Positions 15,662 through 24,845 of a DNA stretch of 64,000 nucleotides are shown here, piece by piece (within the stretch, counting starts at the first letter, position 1; each line of letters begins with the position of its first letter). The translations under genes were made by a program, and so were the position numbers. The notes under the pieces were generated by a model. The model was not told the origin of the DNA. It worked only from the letters and a program-made list of their open reading frames with translations, and did not search any database. The stretch covers positions 62,001 through 126,000 of the forward strand of contig CADBZY010000001.1 of NCBI GenBank assembly GCA_902799245.1, given 5' to 3'. Source of the DNA: an uncultured Ruminococcus sp. GTDB lineage: Bacteria; Bacillota; Clostridia; Oscillospirales; Acutalibacteraceae.

Positions 15662-16315
15662 GTGCCAAAAAAGAAAGAACCAGCCGATCCGGTTGACTGG
15701 CTGAAATATGAAAACGAGGCTGCGGAGTGTGGCAGCTTGATTGTCTGCGGTGTGGACGAAGCGGGCAGAGGCCCGCTTGCGGGACCGGTGTTTGCTGCCG
15801 CTGTTGTGCTTCACGAGGGACAGATTATCGATGGCGCGAACGATTCCAAAAAGCTGAGCGAAAAGAAGCGTGAAGCGCTGTTTGACATCATCATCTCCCA
15901 AGCGGCGGATTACTGTATCGCTTCCGTTGACGAGAAAACCATCGATGAGATCAATATATTGCAGGCGACTTATCTTGCGATGTCCAAGGCTGTTGCAGGG
16001 CTAAAGCAGAAGCCCGACATGTGTCTGATCGACGGCAACAGGCAGCCGCCGCAGATTACCATACCCTGCCGGACGATTGTCAAGGGCGACGCGCTATCCA
16101 TGAGCATTGCCTGCGCGTCCATTCTCGCCAAGGTGAGCAGAGACAGATTCATGCTGGAGCTTGACAAAGCATATCCGCAGTACAATTTTGCCAAGCACAA
16201 GGGCTACGGCACGCAGCTTCACATTGATATGCTCCGGCAGTACGGCGCTTCTCCGGTACACCGAAGGAGCTTTCTGAAAAAAATCGAAGGAATACCCGAA
16301 TACAAGGGAAATTGA
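15662..16315 (+). CDS. rnhB: Ribonuclease HII
   Basis: Endonuclease that cuts the RNA strand of RNA-DNA hybrids and removes misincorporated ribonucleotides. The catalytic start GVDEAGRGPLAGPV with Asp32-Glu33 is intact. Further signatures are DSKKLSEKKRE, the catalytic Asp in MCLIDGN, and CASILAKVSRD. The C-terminal KHKGYGTQLHIDMLRQYG is typical. The start is GTG 15662 with GGAGGTG six bases upstream. Length 217 is normal. A dipeptidase follows after 15 bases, suggesting a rnhB-dipeptidase-argJ transcript. Confidence 0.97.
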   Translation: MPKKKEPADPVDWLKYENEAAECGSLIVCGVDEAGRGPLAGPVFAAAVVLHEGQIIDGANDSKKLSEKKREALFDIIISQAADYCIASVDEKTIDEINILQATYLAMSKAVAGLKQKPDMCLIDGNRQPPQITIPCRTIVKGDALSMSIACASILAKVSRDRFMLELDKAYPQYNFAKHKGYGTQLHIDMLRQYGASPVHRRSFLKKIEGIPEYKGN

Positions 16316-16330
16316 CGGCGAGTGGATACG

Positions 16331-17269
16331 ATGGATTTATTTGATTTGCACTGTGACACCGCCTTTGAATGTGCCGGAAGACTCGGCGGAGTGGATTTAT
16401 CGGAAGGTGCGTGGCACATTTCGCTCCCAAGGGGAGAATACCTGCATCAATGGCGGCAGATTTTTGCGATCTTCATGCCGGATGAATACCGGGGAGAAGA
16501 TGCGGTAAAGCATTATGAGCATGTCAGGGATTATCTCCGCCGACAGGAGGGCATCCTTCCGGAGCGCTTTCAAATCGTGCGAAGTAAAAGGCAGTTGCTT
16601 GCCACAGAGAAACAATGCGGCTGTGTCATTTCGGTGGAAGGCGGCTCTGCTCTTGCCGGTAAGATCGAACGTGTGCAGTCGCTTTACAATGACGGCGTGC
16701 GTCTGATCACCCTCACATGGAACGGTTCCAATGAACTGGCCGACGGAATCCGTGTGGAGCAGGGGAAAGGGCTGACGCAGTTCGGCCGCGAGGTGGTGCG
16801 GGAAATGAACCGTCTGCACATGGCGGTGGATGTTTCCCATCTTTCCGACGCGGGCTTTTATGATGTGGCGGAACTGAGCGACGTTCCCTTCGTCGCCAGT
16901 CATTCCAATGCGCGCAGCCTTTGCGGAGACAAGCGCAATCTCACCGATGAAATGATAACCGTCATTCATCGGCGCGGCGGTATCATCGGATTGAATTTTT
17001 GTGTCGGCTTCCTGCGCGATGACGGGAATGCCGCTGTCACCGACATTCTGCGGCACGCGGAGCATATGCTTTCGCTGGGCGGTGAGAATTCGCTCTGTTT
17101 AGGCAGCGACTTTGACGGCACCGACATTCCTTCCGGCATGACAGGCGTCGAGTCGATGGGCGAGCTTTACGAGAGCTTTCTGAGACTGAATTACAGAGAA
17201 GAGCTTGTTAACAAAATATTCTCGGGAAACGCGGAAAACTATTTTACCAAATATATTTTTGAGGAATGA
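16331..17269 (+). CDS. Membrane dipeptidase (peptidase family M19)
   Basis: Zinc metallopeptidase of the renal-dipeptidase type that hydrolyses dipeptides, including ones with D-residues. Zinc ligands can be followed: LHCDT near the N-terminus (His, Asp), the bridging Glu in ISVEGGSAL, His in AVDVSHLSD and His in VASHSNARSLC. GSDFDGTDIP closes the site. No signal peptide or anchor is present, so despite its family name this copy is probably cytoplasmic. ATG 16331 begins at the conserved MDLFDLHCDT; an in-frame GTG at 16322 is a possible alternative, and neither has a strong ribosome site. Four bases before argJ's leader, likely co-transcribed. Confidence 0.93.
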   Translation: MDLFDLHCDTAFECAGRLGGVDLSEGAWHISLPRGEYLHQWRQIFAIFMPDEYRGEDAVKHYEHVRDYLRRQEGILPERFQIVRSKRQLLATEKQCGCVISVEGGSALAGKIERVQSLYNDGVRLITLTWNGSNELADGIRVEQGKGLTQFGREVVREMNRLHMAVDVSHLSDAGFYDVAELSDVPFVASHSNARSLCGDKRNLTDEMITVIHRRGGIIGLNFCVGFLRDDGNAAVTDILRHAEHMLSLGGENSLCLGSDFDGTDIPSGMTGVESMGELYESFLRLNYREELVNKIFSGNAENYFTKYIFEE

Positions 17270-17275
17270 GAAGAA

Positions 17276-18523
17276 ATGATCAACGGAATCAAAGAAAAGC
17301 AGTTTGTTACCGTGGAAGGCGGCGTTTGCGCCGCACAGGGCTTCAAGGCGAACGGTCTGAACTGCGGGTTGAATAAGGATAAAGGCAAGAACGACCTCGG
17401 ATTGGTTGTCAGCGACGTGATGTGCAACGCGGCGGCGGTTTATACGACCAACAAGGTCAAAGGAGCACCCCTTCTTGTCACGAAGGAACACCTCGCAGCC
17501 TGCGGCGGCAGGACACGCGGCTTCATCGCCAACAGCAAGAACGCCAACACCTGCAACGCCGACGGTGTGGAAAAAGCGGAGATGATGTGCTCTCTCACCG
17601 CAAAGGCACTGGGAGTCGAACCGGATGAAATTGTGGTCGCATCGACAGGCGTGATCGGACAGGTTCTTCCCATTGAGCCGATAGCGGAACACATAGAAGA
17701 ACTTGCGGCAGGACTTTCCCCCGAAAATCACGGCAAGGCGGCCAATGCCATTATGACAACCGACACGGTGATGAAAGAAATTGCAGTGGAATTCCGGCTC
17801 GGCGGCAAAATCTGCAAAATGGGCGGCATGGCAAAGGGCAGCGGAATGATTCACCCGAACATGGCAACAACCCTGAATTTCATCACGACTGATGCGACTG
17901 TGAGCTCCGGACTGCTGCAAAAGGCGCTCAGCGATGTGGTGAAGGTGACATACAACTGCCTGAGCGTGGACGGCGATACCTCCACCAATGACTGCGTACT
18001 GCTTATGGCAAACGGTCTGGCAGGCAATGAAGAAGTATCCGCTGAAGGCGAGGACTACCAAGAGTTCAAGTCGGCGCTGTATTTTGTCATGATGAACATG
18101 ACAAAAATGCTTGCCAAGGACGGCGAGGGCGCAAGCAAGCTGATTGAGTGCACCTGTGTCGGCGCTCCCGATCTCGACACGGCGATTACCGTGGCCAAAA
18201 GCGTAATCCGTTCGCCGCTGGTCAAGTGCGCGTTCTTTGGAGAGGACGCCAACTGGGGCAGAATTCTCTGCGCAATCGGCTATGCCGAAGCGGAGTTTGA
18301 CATTGACAAGGTGGATGTCGATATGTCCTCTGTTAACGGCACCGTCGCAGTCTGCCGCAATGGAGCAGGCATTGAGTTCTCCGAGGACGAAGCGGCGAAG
18401 ATTCTTTCCGCTGACGAAATTCTGGTTGACATAGACCTACACCAGGGCGAATGTTCCGCCAAGGCCTGGGGCTGCGACCTCACGTATGATTACGTCAAAA
18501 TCAACGGCGACTACAGAACCTGA
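17276..18523 (+). CDS. argJ: Bifunctional ornithine acetyltransferase/N-acetylglutamate synthase
   Basis: Arginine biosynthesis enzyme that moves the acetyl group from N-acetylornithine to glutamate (cyclic pathway) and in bifunctional forms also makes N-acetylglutamate from acetyl-CoA. The self-cleavage site KGSGMIHPNMAT is present, predicted between Ala197 and Thr198 to give alpha and beta chains, Thr198 being the nucleophile. Length 415 is normal. GAGGAATGAG precedes ATG 17276. No other arg genes are in the window, so this is an isolated member of the pathway. Heptad repeats begin four bases after its stop, then a terminator. Confidence 0.97.
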   Translation: MINGIKEKQFVTVEGGVCAAQGFKANGLNCGLNKDKGKNDLGLVVSDVMCNAAAVYTTNKVKGAPLLVTKEHLAACGGRTRGFIANSKNANTCNADGVEKAEMMCSLTAKALGVEPDEIVVASTGVIGQVLPIEPIAEHIEELAAGLSPENHGKAANAIMTTDTVMKEIAVEFRLGGKICKMGGMAKGSGMIHPNMATTLNFITTDATVSSGLLQKALSDVVKVTYNCLSVDGDTSTNDCVLLMANGLAGNEEVSAEGEDYQEFKSALYFVMMNMTKMLAKDGEGASKLIECTCVGAPDLDTAITVAKSVIRSPLVKCAFFGEDANWGRILCAIGYAEAEFDIDKVDVDMSSVNGTVAVCRNGAGIEFSEDEAAKILSADEILVDIDLHQGECSAKAWGCDLTYDYVKINGDYRT

Positions 18524-18527
18524 GTCA

Positions 18528-18570
18528 GGTTGAAGGTAGTAGGTTGAGGTTGAAGGTAGGAGATTGAAGA
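18528..18570. repeat. Heptanucleotide tandem repeat (GGTTGAA type) after argJ
   Basis: Units GGTTGAA, GGTAGTA, a six-base GGTTGA, GGTTGAA, GGTAGGA, GATTGAA run without gaps and begin four bases after the argJ stop codon. Confidence 0.85.
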
Positions 18571-18608
18571 TTTCGTTCCTTTGATACGGTCTTTTTGATA
18601 TTAAACGA

Positions 18609-18652
18609 AAAAGCGCGAATTGTGAGTTTTCTCATAAGTCGCGCTTGTTTTT
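18609..18652. terminator. Terminator between argJ and recX
   Basis: AAGCGCGA (18611-18618) pairs with TCGCGCTT (18639-18646) with an inner TGTGAG/CTCATA pairing, followed by GTTTTTTG. A-rich flank on the other side makes it usable for convergent recX. Confidence 0.85.
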
Positions 18653-18691
18653 TGTTATTTTGATTTTTTTGAAATTGGATTGGATGTGCCT

Positions 18692-19327
18692 TTACTCGCT
18701 GTCTTCATCCTGATCGATTTGATCGGCGTAATCTCTCAATGCCTGCATAATGTCGCCCATCTCGTAGCCGTAGCGCTGCAGGGTGGCTATCGTGCGGCGT
18801 ATGCCTTTGTCGTTGTCGAGATCGCGGCTGAATTTCTTGTCGAGAAGCTCCAGTATAGCCGCCTGTTCGTCGAGGTCGAATTCGCGGAGCGCGGTTTCCG
18901 CTGTGTAGCGGTCGATGCCCTTTGCGCTCAGTTCCTGCAGGATGCGCCGTCTGCCGTAGTGCTTCTGGTGAATCAGGTGGCGTATCATGTTTTCCGCGTA
19001 GCGTGCATCGTCGACGGCTCCGATTTCGGTCATATAATCCAAAGCCGCTTCGATGGCTTCATCGCTGTATTCATTGTCACTCCGCAGACGTGCGGCTAAA
19101 TCGCGCCGCGAATAATCGCGGAAATTCAGCAGGTAAAGCGCCTTTGATTTGGCCCTTCTGAGCTGTGAGTCGCTCAGAAGCTCCCGCAGTTCATCAATGG
19201 AATACTTCCGTCCTGCCCTGATGTTTTTTTCGGCGGCAAGCTCACAGTCGACGGAGACGATAAGCTCACCTTCCGAATACAGTCCTACCAGATGCCCCTT
19301 TTGGGGTTTCATTTCATCAATCAGCAT
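18692..19327 (-). CDS. recX: Regulatory protein RecX
   Basis: Modulator that binds inside RecA filaments and limits their activity. The 211-residue protein shows the RecX pattern of tandem three-helix repeats: ALYLLNFRDYSRRDLAARL, then DDARYAENMIRHLIHQKHYGRRRI with the key Arg-rich helix, then LQRYGYEMGDIMQALRDY. A short beta-rich N-terminal extension (about residues 1-55) precedes them. The start ATG 19327 lies two bases after the recA stop and lacks a clear ribosome site, so translation probably depends on recA. An acidic C-terminal tail ends the protein. Confidence 0.92.
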   Translation of the reverse strand: MLIDEMKPQKGHLVGLYSEGELIVSVDCELAAEKNIRAGRKYSIDELRELLSDSQLRRAKSKALYLLNFRDYSRRDLAARLRSDNEYSDEAIEAALDYMTEIGAVDDARYAENMIRHLIHQKHYGRRRILQELSAKGIDRYTAETALREFDLDEQAAILELLDKKFSRDLDNDKGIRRTIATLQRYGYEMGDIMQALRDYADQIDQDEDSE

Positions 19328-19329
19328 GT

Positions 19330-20520
19330 TCAGTCAACCGAAATATCGATGTTTTTCTTGCGCTTGGAGGGCTTGATCTCGTCGGCAAATTCATCGGGAA
19401 TCGGAATGTCGTCTATCATATTCGCTTCGGCTGCCGATTCCGCAACAGAGGAATCGGCAGCCGGTTCCAGCGTTTCGGTGGTTTCCTCGTCGGCGCCTTT
19501 CTTGTCTGCCTTGGACGGCTTGCGCTTGTTGAGCAGCTTTTCAGCGTTCTCACGCACCTGCTTTTCGATCTCCTGCGCGATTTCGGGGTGATCGATGAAA
19601 TAATTCTTGGCGTTGTCGCGGCCCTGTCCGAGGCGGGTTTCACCGTAGGAGAACCATGCGCCGCCTTTCTTGACAATACCCAGTTCCACCGCCAGGTCGA
19701 GCAGCTCTCCTGTGCGGCTGATGCCTTCGCCGTACATAATATCAAATTCGGCGGTGCGGAAGGGAGGAGCGATCTTATTCTTGACCACTTTGGCCTTGGT
19801 GCGGTTGCCTATCACGTCGGAGCCGGATTTGAGCGCTTCGCCCTTGCGTATCTCTATACGAACCGAGCTGTAGAATTTCAGCGCTCTGCCGCCGGGTGTC
19901 ACCTCGGGATTGCCGTAGACCACGCCCACCTTCTCGCGCAGCTGGTTGATGAAAATAGCCACACAGTTGGATTTGCCGATCGCGCCGGTCAGCTTGCGGA
20001 GCGCCTGGCTCATCAGACGCGCCTGCATTCCCACGAAGGCGCTGCCCATGTCGCCTTCCACTTCGGCACGCGGAACAAGCGCTGCCACCGAGTCGACCAC
20101 GATCACGTCGATTGCGCCGGAACGCACAAGCTCCTCGGTGATTTCAAGCGCCTGTTCGCCGTTGTCGGGCTGAGAAACGAGAAGGTTGTCTATATCCACG
20201 CCGAGCGCCTGCGCATAAACCGGGTCAAGCGCGTGCTCCACATCGATGAATGCGGCGATACCGCCCTGCTTCTGCGCTTCGGCTATGCAATGCAGCGCGA
20301 GTGTGGTCTTGCCGGAGGATTCCGGGCCGTACATCTCGATAATTCTGCCCCTCGGCAGGCCGCCGATACCGAGAGCAAGGTCAAGTCCGAGGGAGCCTGT
20401 GGAGATGGCTTCCACGTTGAGCGCGGAATTCTGTCCGAGCTTCATTACGGCGCCCTTGCCGAACTGCTTTTCTATACTTGCCAGCGCTGTTTCAAGCGCC
20501 TTCTTTTTATCTACTGCCAT
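19330..20520 (-). CDS. recA: Recombinase RecA
   Basis: ATP-dependent strand-exchange protein for homologous recombination and SOS co-protease. Walker [10 protein letters not shown], the loop L1/L2 regions ([36 protein letters not shown]) and the core [13 protein letters not shown] are all intact. At 396 residues it is longer than the typical 345-355. The excess is an acidic, Ser/Ala/Glu-rich C-terminal tail of about 60 residues after the [11 protein letters not shown] region. ATG 20520 has AAAGGA upstream. A promoter TTGCGT-17-TATACT precedes it; I see no LexA box there. Confidence 0.98.
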   Translation of the reverse strand: MAVDKKKALETALASIEKQFGKGAVMKLGQNSALNVEAISTGSLGLDLALGIGGLPRGRIIEMYGPESSGKTTLALHCIAEAQKQGGIAAFIDVEHALDPVYAQALGVDIDNLLVSQPDNGEQALEITEELVRSGAIDVIVVDSVAALVPRAEVEGDMGSAFVGMQARLMSQALRKLTGAIGKSNCVAIFINQLREKVGVVYGNPEVTPGGRALKFYSSVRIEIRKGEALKSGSDVIGNRTKAKVVKNKIAPPFRTAEFDIMYGEGISRTGELLDLAVELGIVKKGGAWFSYGETRLGQGRDNAKNYFIDHPEIAQEIEKQVRENAEKLLNKRKPSKADKKGADEETTETLEPAADSSVAESAAEANMIDDIPIPDEFADEIKPSKRKKNIDISVD

Positions 20521-20554
20521 GTGAGATCATTCCTTTGCTTTGTTTTCTGAATAT

Positions 20555-20583
20555 AGTATATATCATTTCTGCGAAAAACGCAA
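20555..20583 (-). promoter_or_regulatory. Promoter of recA
   Basis: Minus-strand TTGCGT (20578-20583), 17-base spacer, TATACT (20555-20560). No symmetric SOS box overlaps it. Confidence 0.65.
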
Positions 20584-20598
20584 GAGGAAATTTTGCAT

Positions 20599-21465
20599 TT
20601 ATGAAACAGCTGTACCAAAAATGCACCTATCGACACCGTTGAAGTCCTTCACTGCGTTAATCTGACCTATACTATTTTTTTTCATTATGTCAATAACGCC
20701 CTCGCGGATGTCGTAACCTATCTCAAAAGCGATAAGTCCGCCGTCCCTGACAGCCGGTTTCCACAGGGTGCATATAGCGCGGTAGAAGTCCAGTCCGTCA
20801 TTTCCGCCATCGAGAGCCATCAAGGGTTCGCGCTGCACCTCCCACGCAAGACCGGCGATGTCATCGCGGGGAATATAAGGCGGATTTGACACGATGGCAT
20901 CGAATGTTTCATGTTCCCGAGTGAAATCCGGCGGAAGAAGTACATCCGCCTGCCGGACAGTCACTCTTCCGTCGCCGAATGCATCGATGTTGCGGCGCAG
21001 ATAGGGGAGAGCTTCGGGGGATTTTTCGACGCAGATTACCTCCGCATCCGGAATCCGGCGGCCAATCGCCAGCCCGACAGCGCCGCTTCCCGCGCAGAGG
21101 TCGAGTATTTTGGGTGATTGCTTTCCGTTGAGCCATGAACATGCGGTTTCCACCAGCGTCATTGTGTCCTCGCGGGGAATCAGCACGCCTTCGCCGACGC
21201 TCAGCGGCATACCGTCAAATTCCCACCGTCCCAGAATGTATTGCAGCGGCTCCCGTGTACGGCGGATGATCAGCTCGCCAAATAATTCCGTTTTTTCAGG
21301 GTCGGCCGGTTCGCTCCCGTGAATCGCAAGCGCCGCGCGGTCGCCTATTCCAAAAGCCTCTTTCAACAGGCATAACGCATCAAAGGCAGGACTTTCCAGT
21401 CCTGCCCGTGATAGTGTATTTTTGCCGCGTTCATATGCCTCTCTGACTGTGCGGTGGTTGATCAT
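20599..21465 (-). CDS. prmC: Release factor glutamine N5-methyltransferase
   Basis: SAM-dependent methyltransferase that modifies the GGQ glutamine of peptide release factors. N-terminal helical domain (residues 1-75), then Rossmann SAM motif ILDLCAGSGAVGLAIG, acidic CVEKSPEAL, and the catalytic SNPPYIP that gives substrate-glutamine binding. The 288-residue length is normal. ATG 21465 has GGAG at a good distance and overlaps the preceding gene's TGA as ATGA, indicating translational coupling with the DUF1385 protein. In many Clostridia prfA follows; here recA does. Confidence 0.95.
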   Translation of the reverse strand: MINHRTVREAYERGKNTLSRAGLESPAFDALCLLKEAFGIGDRAALAIHGSEPADPEKTELFGELIIRRTREPLQYILGRWEFDGMPLSVGEGVLIPREDTMTLVETACSWLNGKQSPKILDLCAGSGAVGLAIGRRIPDAEVICVEKSPEALPYLRRNIDAFGDGRVTVRQADVLLPPDFTREHETFDAIVSNPPYIPRDDIAGLAWEVQREPLMALDGGNDGLDFYRAICTLWKPAVRDGGLIAFEIGYDIREGVIDIMKKNSIGQINAVKDFNGVDRCIFGTAVS

Positions 21466-22418
21466 ACGATTTCTCCTTCGGAATCCTGCGGAATGACCGC
21501 CTTCATGGCCGCAATCGCACATTCAATCTTGTCATCGCTCGGCTCAAATGTGGTGATATGCTGCATCCACAGGCCGGGCGCGGAGAGTATTTTGGTGAGA
21601 AGGTTGTCGTGCTTGCCGCAGAAGCGGATGATCTCATAGCCAAAGCCCATGATCAGCGGCAGACAGGCCAATCTGATCAGCGTGCGCAGCCAGATGACGT
21701 CGGTCTGAATGCAGAAACCCACCACAATGCCGATGATCAGCATCACAATCAGAAAGCTTGTGCCGCATCGGGGATGGAAACGCCTGAATTTGCGCACATT
21801 CTCCACGGTCAGTTCCTGCTTGGCCTCGTAGCAGAAGATGGTCTTGTGTTCCGCGCCGTGATATTCAAATACCCTGTGCATATCCTTCATGCGCGTACAG
21901 AGGAAGATGTAGAGAATAAAAATGATGATTTTGAAAACGCCCTCAAAGATCGAGCGATAGAGGATATTGCCTTTTAAAGCTGGCAGGAGCATGGAAAGCC
22001 CTGTGTAGCAGGCGGTGGGAACCACAAAAAAGAGAAGGACAGCCAGAGCCATGCCTAAAACCATGGCAAGCGTCATCAGCACACCGAAGAGCTTTTCACC
22101 GAAAATTTTGTTGAGCTTCTGCTCGAACGGGGTCAGCTCCTCCTCCTCGTCAGCTTCTCCCGCAAGTTCCGCCGAACGCATGAGCGTCTTGGATCCGATC
22201 CGAAGCGAGTCGAAGAAGGAATACATTCCGCGCAGCAGCGGAATCTTGAATATCCATGGGCGTTCAGACGGAAGGGGACACTTCACGTTTTCGACAACGA
22301 TCTCGCCGTCGGGACTTCGGACAGCCATCGCGGTGTTTTTCGGCCCTCTCATCATAACGCCTTCAATCAGCGCCTGACCGCCAATGGATGTGTACTTTGT
22401 CTTGTTCTTTTTACTCAT
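21462..22418 (-). CDS. DUF1385 membrane protein (YqhQ-like)
   Basis: Conserved Firmicute membrane protein of unknown biochemical role, 318 residues. The DUF1385 opening SIGGQALIEGVMMRGP is intact. Four or five membrane helices lie in the middle (VLMTLAMVLGMALAVLLFFVV; SIFEGVFKIIIFILYIFL; FLIVMLIIGIVVGFC). The conserved cytoplasmic EYHGAEHKTIFCYE and RFHPRCGTSFL stretches are present. The gene overlaps both neighbours, histidine kinase upstream and prmC downstream, by a few bases, so it is one translational unit with them. Confidence 0.93.
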   Translation of the reverse strand: MSKKNKTKYTSIGGQALIEGVMMRGPKNTAMAVRSPDGEIVVENVKCPLPSERPWIFKIPLLRGMYSFFDSLRIGSKTLMRSAELAGEADEEEELTPFEQKLNKIFGEKLFGVLMTLAMVLGMALAVLLFFVVPTACYTGLSMLLPALKGNILYRSIFEGVFKIIIFILYIFLCTRMKDMHRVFEYHGAEHKTIFCYEAKQELTVENVRKFRRFHPRCGTSFLIVMLIIGIVVGFCIQTDVIWLRTLIRLACLPLIMGFGYEIIRFCGKHDNLLTKILSAPGLWMQHITTFEPSDDKIECAIAAMKAVIPQDSEGEIV

Positions 22419-24021
22419 TGTTAATTACTTCGCTCTCTGTTGAATTTTTGTCGGAGGTGAGTCCTGTCTGTCGTGCGACAGGCAGAATAATGCTCACGTT
22501 GGTGCCTTCACCTTCTACGCTGTCAATGATAAATTCGCCGTTGTGCTTGCGTATGATCTCGTCGGCGACGGCAAGACCTATGCCGAAGCCGCCCTTTTCG
22601 GTGTTGGCTTTGTAGAATTTCTGCTTGACCTTAGACAGCTGATCCGAGGGGATGCCGCAGCCGTGGTCGCGCACGCCGATGGTCAGTCTGTCGTTTTCCA
22701 CCGAGGTATAGACATATATCTCTCCGCCTGATTCGCTGTACTTCATGGCGTTGTCGATGGCAATGATAATCACCTGCTTGAGCCTGTCGCGGTCGCCCAT
22801 AACGGGAATGGCCTGCTCCGGCTCATAGAATGTCAGGCGTTTGTCCTCCTTGCGGGCTTTTTCCGCGAACATGAAGACTACGTCGTCTATCTCGGCCACA
22901 ATGTCAAGCAGCTGGAAATTCATCACCAGTCGGCCGCTCTGCATACGGGAGAAGTCGAGCAGCTGCTCTACCAGACCGCTCAGGCGTTCCGTTTCCTTGA
23001 TGATAATGCCCATTCCGCGCTTGATCATCGCTTCATCTTCGGTGCCGCACATCAGCACCGTTTCGCTCCAGCCTTTGATAGCGGTGAGCGGTGTGCGCAG
23101 TTCGTGGGAAACCGATGAAATGAAGTCGTTCTTGGCGTTTTCACTCAGCGCCAGCTCGGCCGCCATGGCGTTGATGGAATCCATCAGATCGCCGATCTCG
23201 TCGTCATGCTGTTTTTCCAGACGTATGGAGAAATCGCCGCCGGCAATGTTTCCGGCAATATTGGTGATGGTCTTGACAGGATTGACAATGGAGCGGATGA
23301 AGTAGGAGCTTGTCAGTGAGATAAAGAGCAGCACGACCAGCATGATCACCGAAATAAGAATGATATTCCCACGCACGGCGGCGTCGGTGGGTTCGAGTGA
23401 AACGATCATTCGAATAGCCCTGTAGCCCTTGTAATTCGGCAGCTCCAATATATAGGAAACAGCATAGACGTGTTCGTTATTCTCGTTCAGACCGTTCCAT
23501 GCTCCGTGGTCGCCGTTCTTGCACGCCTCTTCGTAATCCGGCTTGGGCTGCCCTTCGGGAGGTTCAAAGCCCGTCGATGTGACGAGGGTTGCGCCTCTGC
23601 CGTTGATGAACTGAATCTCCATCTTGTCCTTGTCGGCAAAGCCCTCTACAAAGGCTTGCGCCGAGAGTCTGTAATCGTTCTCGTTCATGGCGGCGTAGGA
23701 ATTAAAGGCGGTCTGTGCGAAGTAATCCGAGGTCACTTCCGCGCGCTGGTCAAGTACCTGTTTGATGTTGTTGTAATAGAAGCTGTTGATCAGCGATACG
23801 GAAATTATAAAAATTACGATCAGCATAGTGCCAAGAAGCGAGAATGTCGTAAACAGCCAGCGGCGTGTGATCCCCTTGCCGCGTATCATTTCCCTGTATG
23901 GCAAAAAGAGATGCTTAAGAATATTTCCCAATGCGCCGGTAAATTTCCCGAGCTTTTCCTTTAATTTGTCGTTTTTATTCCCTTCTCTATTTTCTGAGGT
24001 TTCGTTTGTTATTTCAGTCAA
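22411..24021 (-). CDS. Sensor histidine kinase (HAMP, HisKA, HATPase)
   Basis: Membrane sensor kinase of 536 residues. A cytoplasmic N-terminal segment of about 50 residues precedes the first membrane helix (LFTTFSLLGTMLIVIFIISV). An extracytoplasmic sensor of about 145 residues follows, then a second helix (ILISVIMLVVLLFISLTSS) and HAMP. HisKA has SSVSHELRTPLTAIKGW with the phosphorylated His; HATPase has DNAMKYSESG, DHGCGIP and GFGIGLAVAD. The only suitable start is TTG 24021 with GGAGTGAG upstream. Its probable partner is the response regulator at 24846-25544, two genes upstream on the same strand. Signal unknown; the layout is ResE/PhoR-like. Confidence 0.95.
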   Translation of the reverse strand: MTEITNETSENREGNKNDKLKEKLGKFTGALGNILKHLFLPYREMIRGKGITRRWLFTTFSLLGTMLIVIFIISVSLINSFYYNNIKQVLDQRAEVTSDYFAQTAFNSYAAMNENDYRLSAQAFVEGFADKDKMEIQFINGRGATLVTSTGFEPPEGQPKPDYEEACKNGDHGAWNGLNENNEHVYAVSYILELPNYKGYRAIRMIVSLEPTDAAVRGNIILISVIMLVVLLFISLTSSYFIRSIVNPVKTITNIAGNIAGGDFSIRLEKQHDDEIGDLMDSINAMAAELALSENAKNDFISSVSHELRTPLTAIKGWSETVLMCGTEDEAMIKRGMGIIIKETERLSGLVEQLLDFSRMQSGRLVMNFQLLDIVAEIDDVVFMFAEKARKEDKRLTFYEPEQAIPVMGDRDRLKQVIIIAIDNAMKYSESGGEIYVYTSVENDRLTIGVRDHGCGIPSDQLSKVKQKFYKANTEKGGFGIGLAVADEIIRKHNGEFIIDSVEGEGTNVSIILPVARQTGLTSDKNSTESEVINNE

Positions 24022-24071
24022 TTACTTCTCACTCCAAACTATCATGCTGCCCGTTTCTCACTCATAATGAA

Positions 24072-24707
24072 TCATTCACTCCGACGAATCGGATGCCGGA
24101 TGACGGTTTTCAGTTTTTCGGGAGCAGTCCTGCGGGCGTCGCTGAGATATATTTCGTGGTGAAGGCGGGTTTCCGTGATGTCGAGGGTATAGCCCTGTTC
24201 TTCCATGTATCGGTGCATAAGCTCAACGGTAGCAGGTTCGTTGTCGTAAGGTCCGATGTGTATACACTGCACACATAAGCCCTCGTCGTATGTCAGAAAT
24301 GCAACGGCGGAAAAATCGGTTTTTTTCTTCCTGGCCGCCTCTTCCACCGCCCAGTTGAAGTCGTCTTTGGTGACAAAATCGGGCAGTCGGATAACGGAAA
24401 TGAACCGAAACGATTCCTTGTGTGCGTAGTCGATTCCGACAATGCCTTCCTGCCACCAGAAGCCCTCCAGCGGCGGAACCACATAGTCAAAATAGCCATC
24501 GATCTGACGGCTGCCCTTCTTGCTCATCTTGATCGTGAACGCCACACCGTAAAGCAGTTCAATGCTTCGCTTGTATTCGCTGCCCTCGGCATTGGGATCG
24601 CCCTGTCCACGCACAGCAATGTAGTTCATTTTTGGAACCGTGACAATACCCGGCGTGTTCTTAGGAAGATAGAATTCTTTATATTCTTTTTTGAAATCAA
24701 AAGCCAA
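24072..24707 (-). CDS. GyrI-like small-molecule-binding domain protein
   Basis: Stand-alone 211-residue protein of the GyrI-like/AraC effector-binding (SHS2-fold) family, cytoplasmic, without a DNA-binding domain. Family features are the opening FDFKKEYKEFYLPKNTP with VTVPKMNYIAVRGQGDP, the central PLEGFWWQE, and CVQCIHIGPYDNEPAT near the C-terminus. Members bind hydrophobic or cationic small molecules, some hydrolyse them, and some protect gyrase; none can be assigned here. It sits between a response regulator and a histidine kinase on the same strand, so it may sense a ligand relevant to that system. AGGAGGG-like sequence precedes ATG 24707. Confidence 0.85.
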   Translation of the reverse strand: MAFDFKKEYKEFYLPKNTPGIVTVPKMNYIAVRGQGDPNAEGSEYKRSIELLYGVAFTIKMSKKGSRQIDGYFDYVVPPLEGFWWQEGIVGIDYAHKESFRFISVIRLPDFVTKDDFNWAVEEAARKKKTDFSAVAFLTYDEGLCVQCIHIGPYDNEPATVELMHRYMEEQGYTLDITETRLHHEIYLSDARRTAPEKLKTVIRHPIRRSE

Positions 24708-24756
24708 CTCTTTACCCTCCTTTATTACCCGTCAGCCAAAAGCTGTAGGGTTTCAA

Positions 24757-24845
24757 TAAAAGCCGAGCGCTGTCATTTCAGCGCGCAAGCGCTCCTTCAT
24801 TATTATCTATTATTTATTCACTTAGCGCAAACGAATGTGAGCGCG
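24757..24845 (-). repeat. Dispersed GCGCTC-heptad element, copy A
   Basis: Read on the minus strand the element starts at once after the response-regulator TAG stop: CGCGCTCACATTCG, then AAGTGAATAA and degenerate heptads, then GAAGGAGCGCTTGCGCGC and an AGCGCTC end. It aligns with copies at 30737, 38643, 40044, 42717 and 60424. GCGC-rich hairpins at the end could act as a transcription barrier between regulator and GyrI-like gene. Confidence 0.75.

Noticed and set aside
17099..18061. A 320-codon minus-strand open frame across argJ
   Set aside because: Antisense of two well-identified genes, crossing their boundary without signals.
20521..20598. LexA/SOS box at the recA promoter
   Set aside because: No GAAC-N4-GTTC or CGAAC-type symmetric site overlaps the promoter.
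24022..24071. Frameshift at the start of the histidine kinase because no ATG is present
   Set aside because: A TTG codon with a good ribosome site fits, and TTG starts are also used for grpE and dnaJ in this window.
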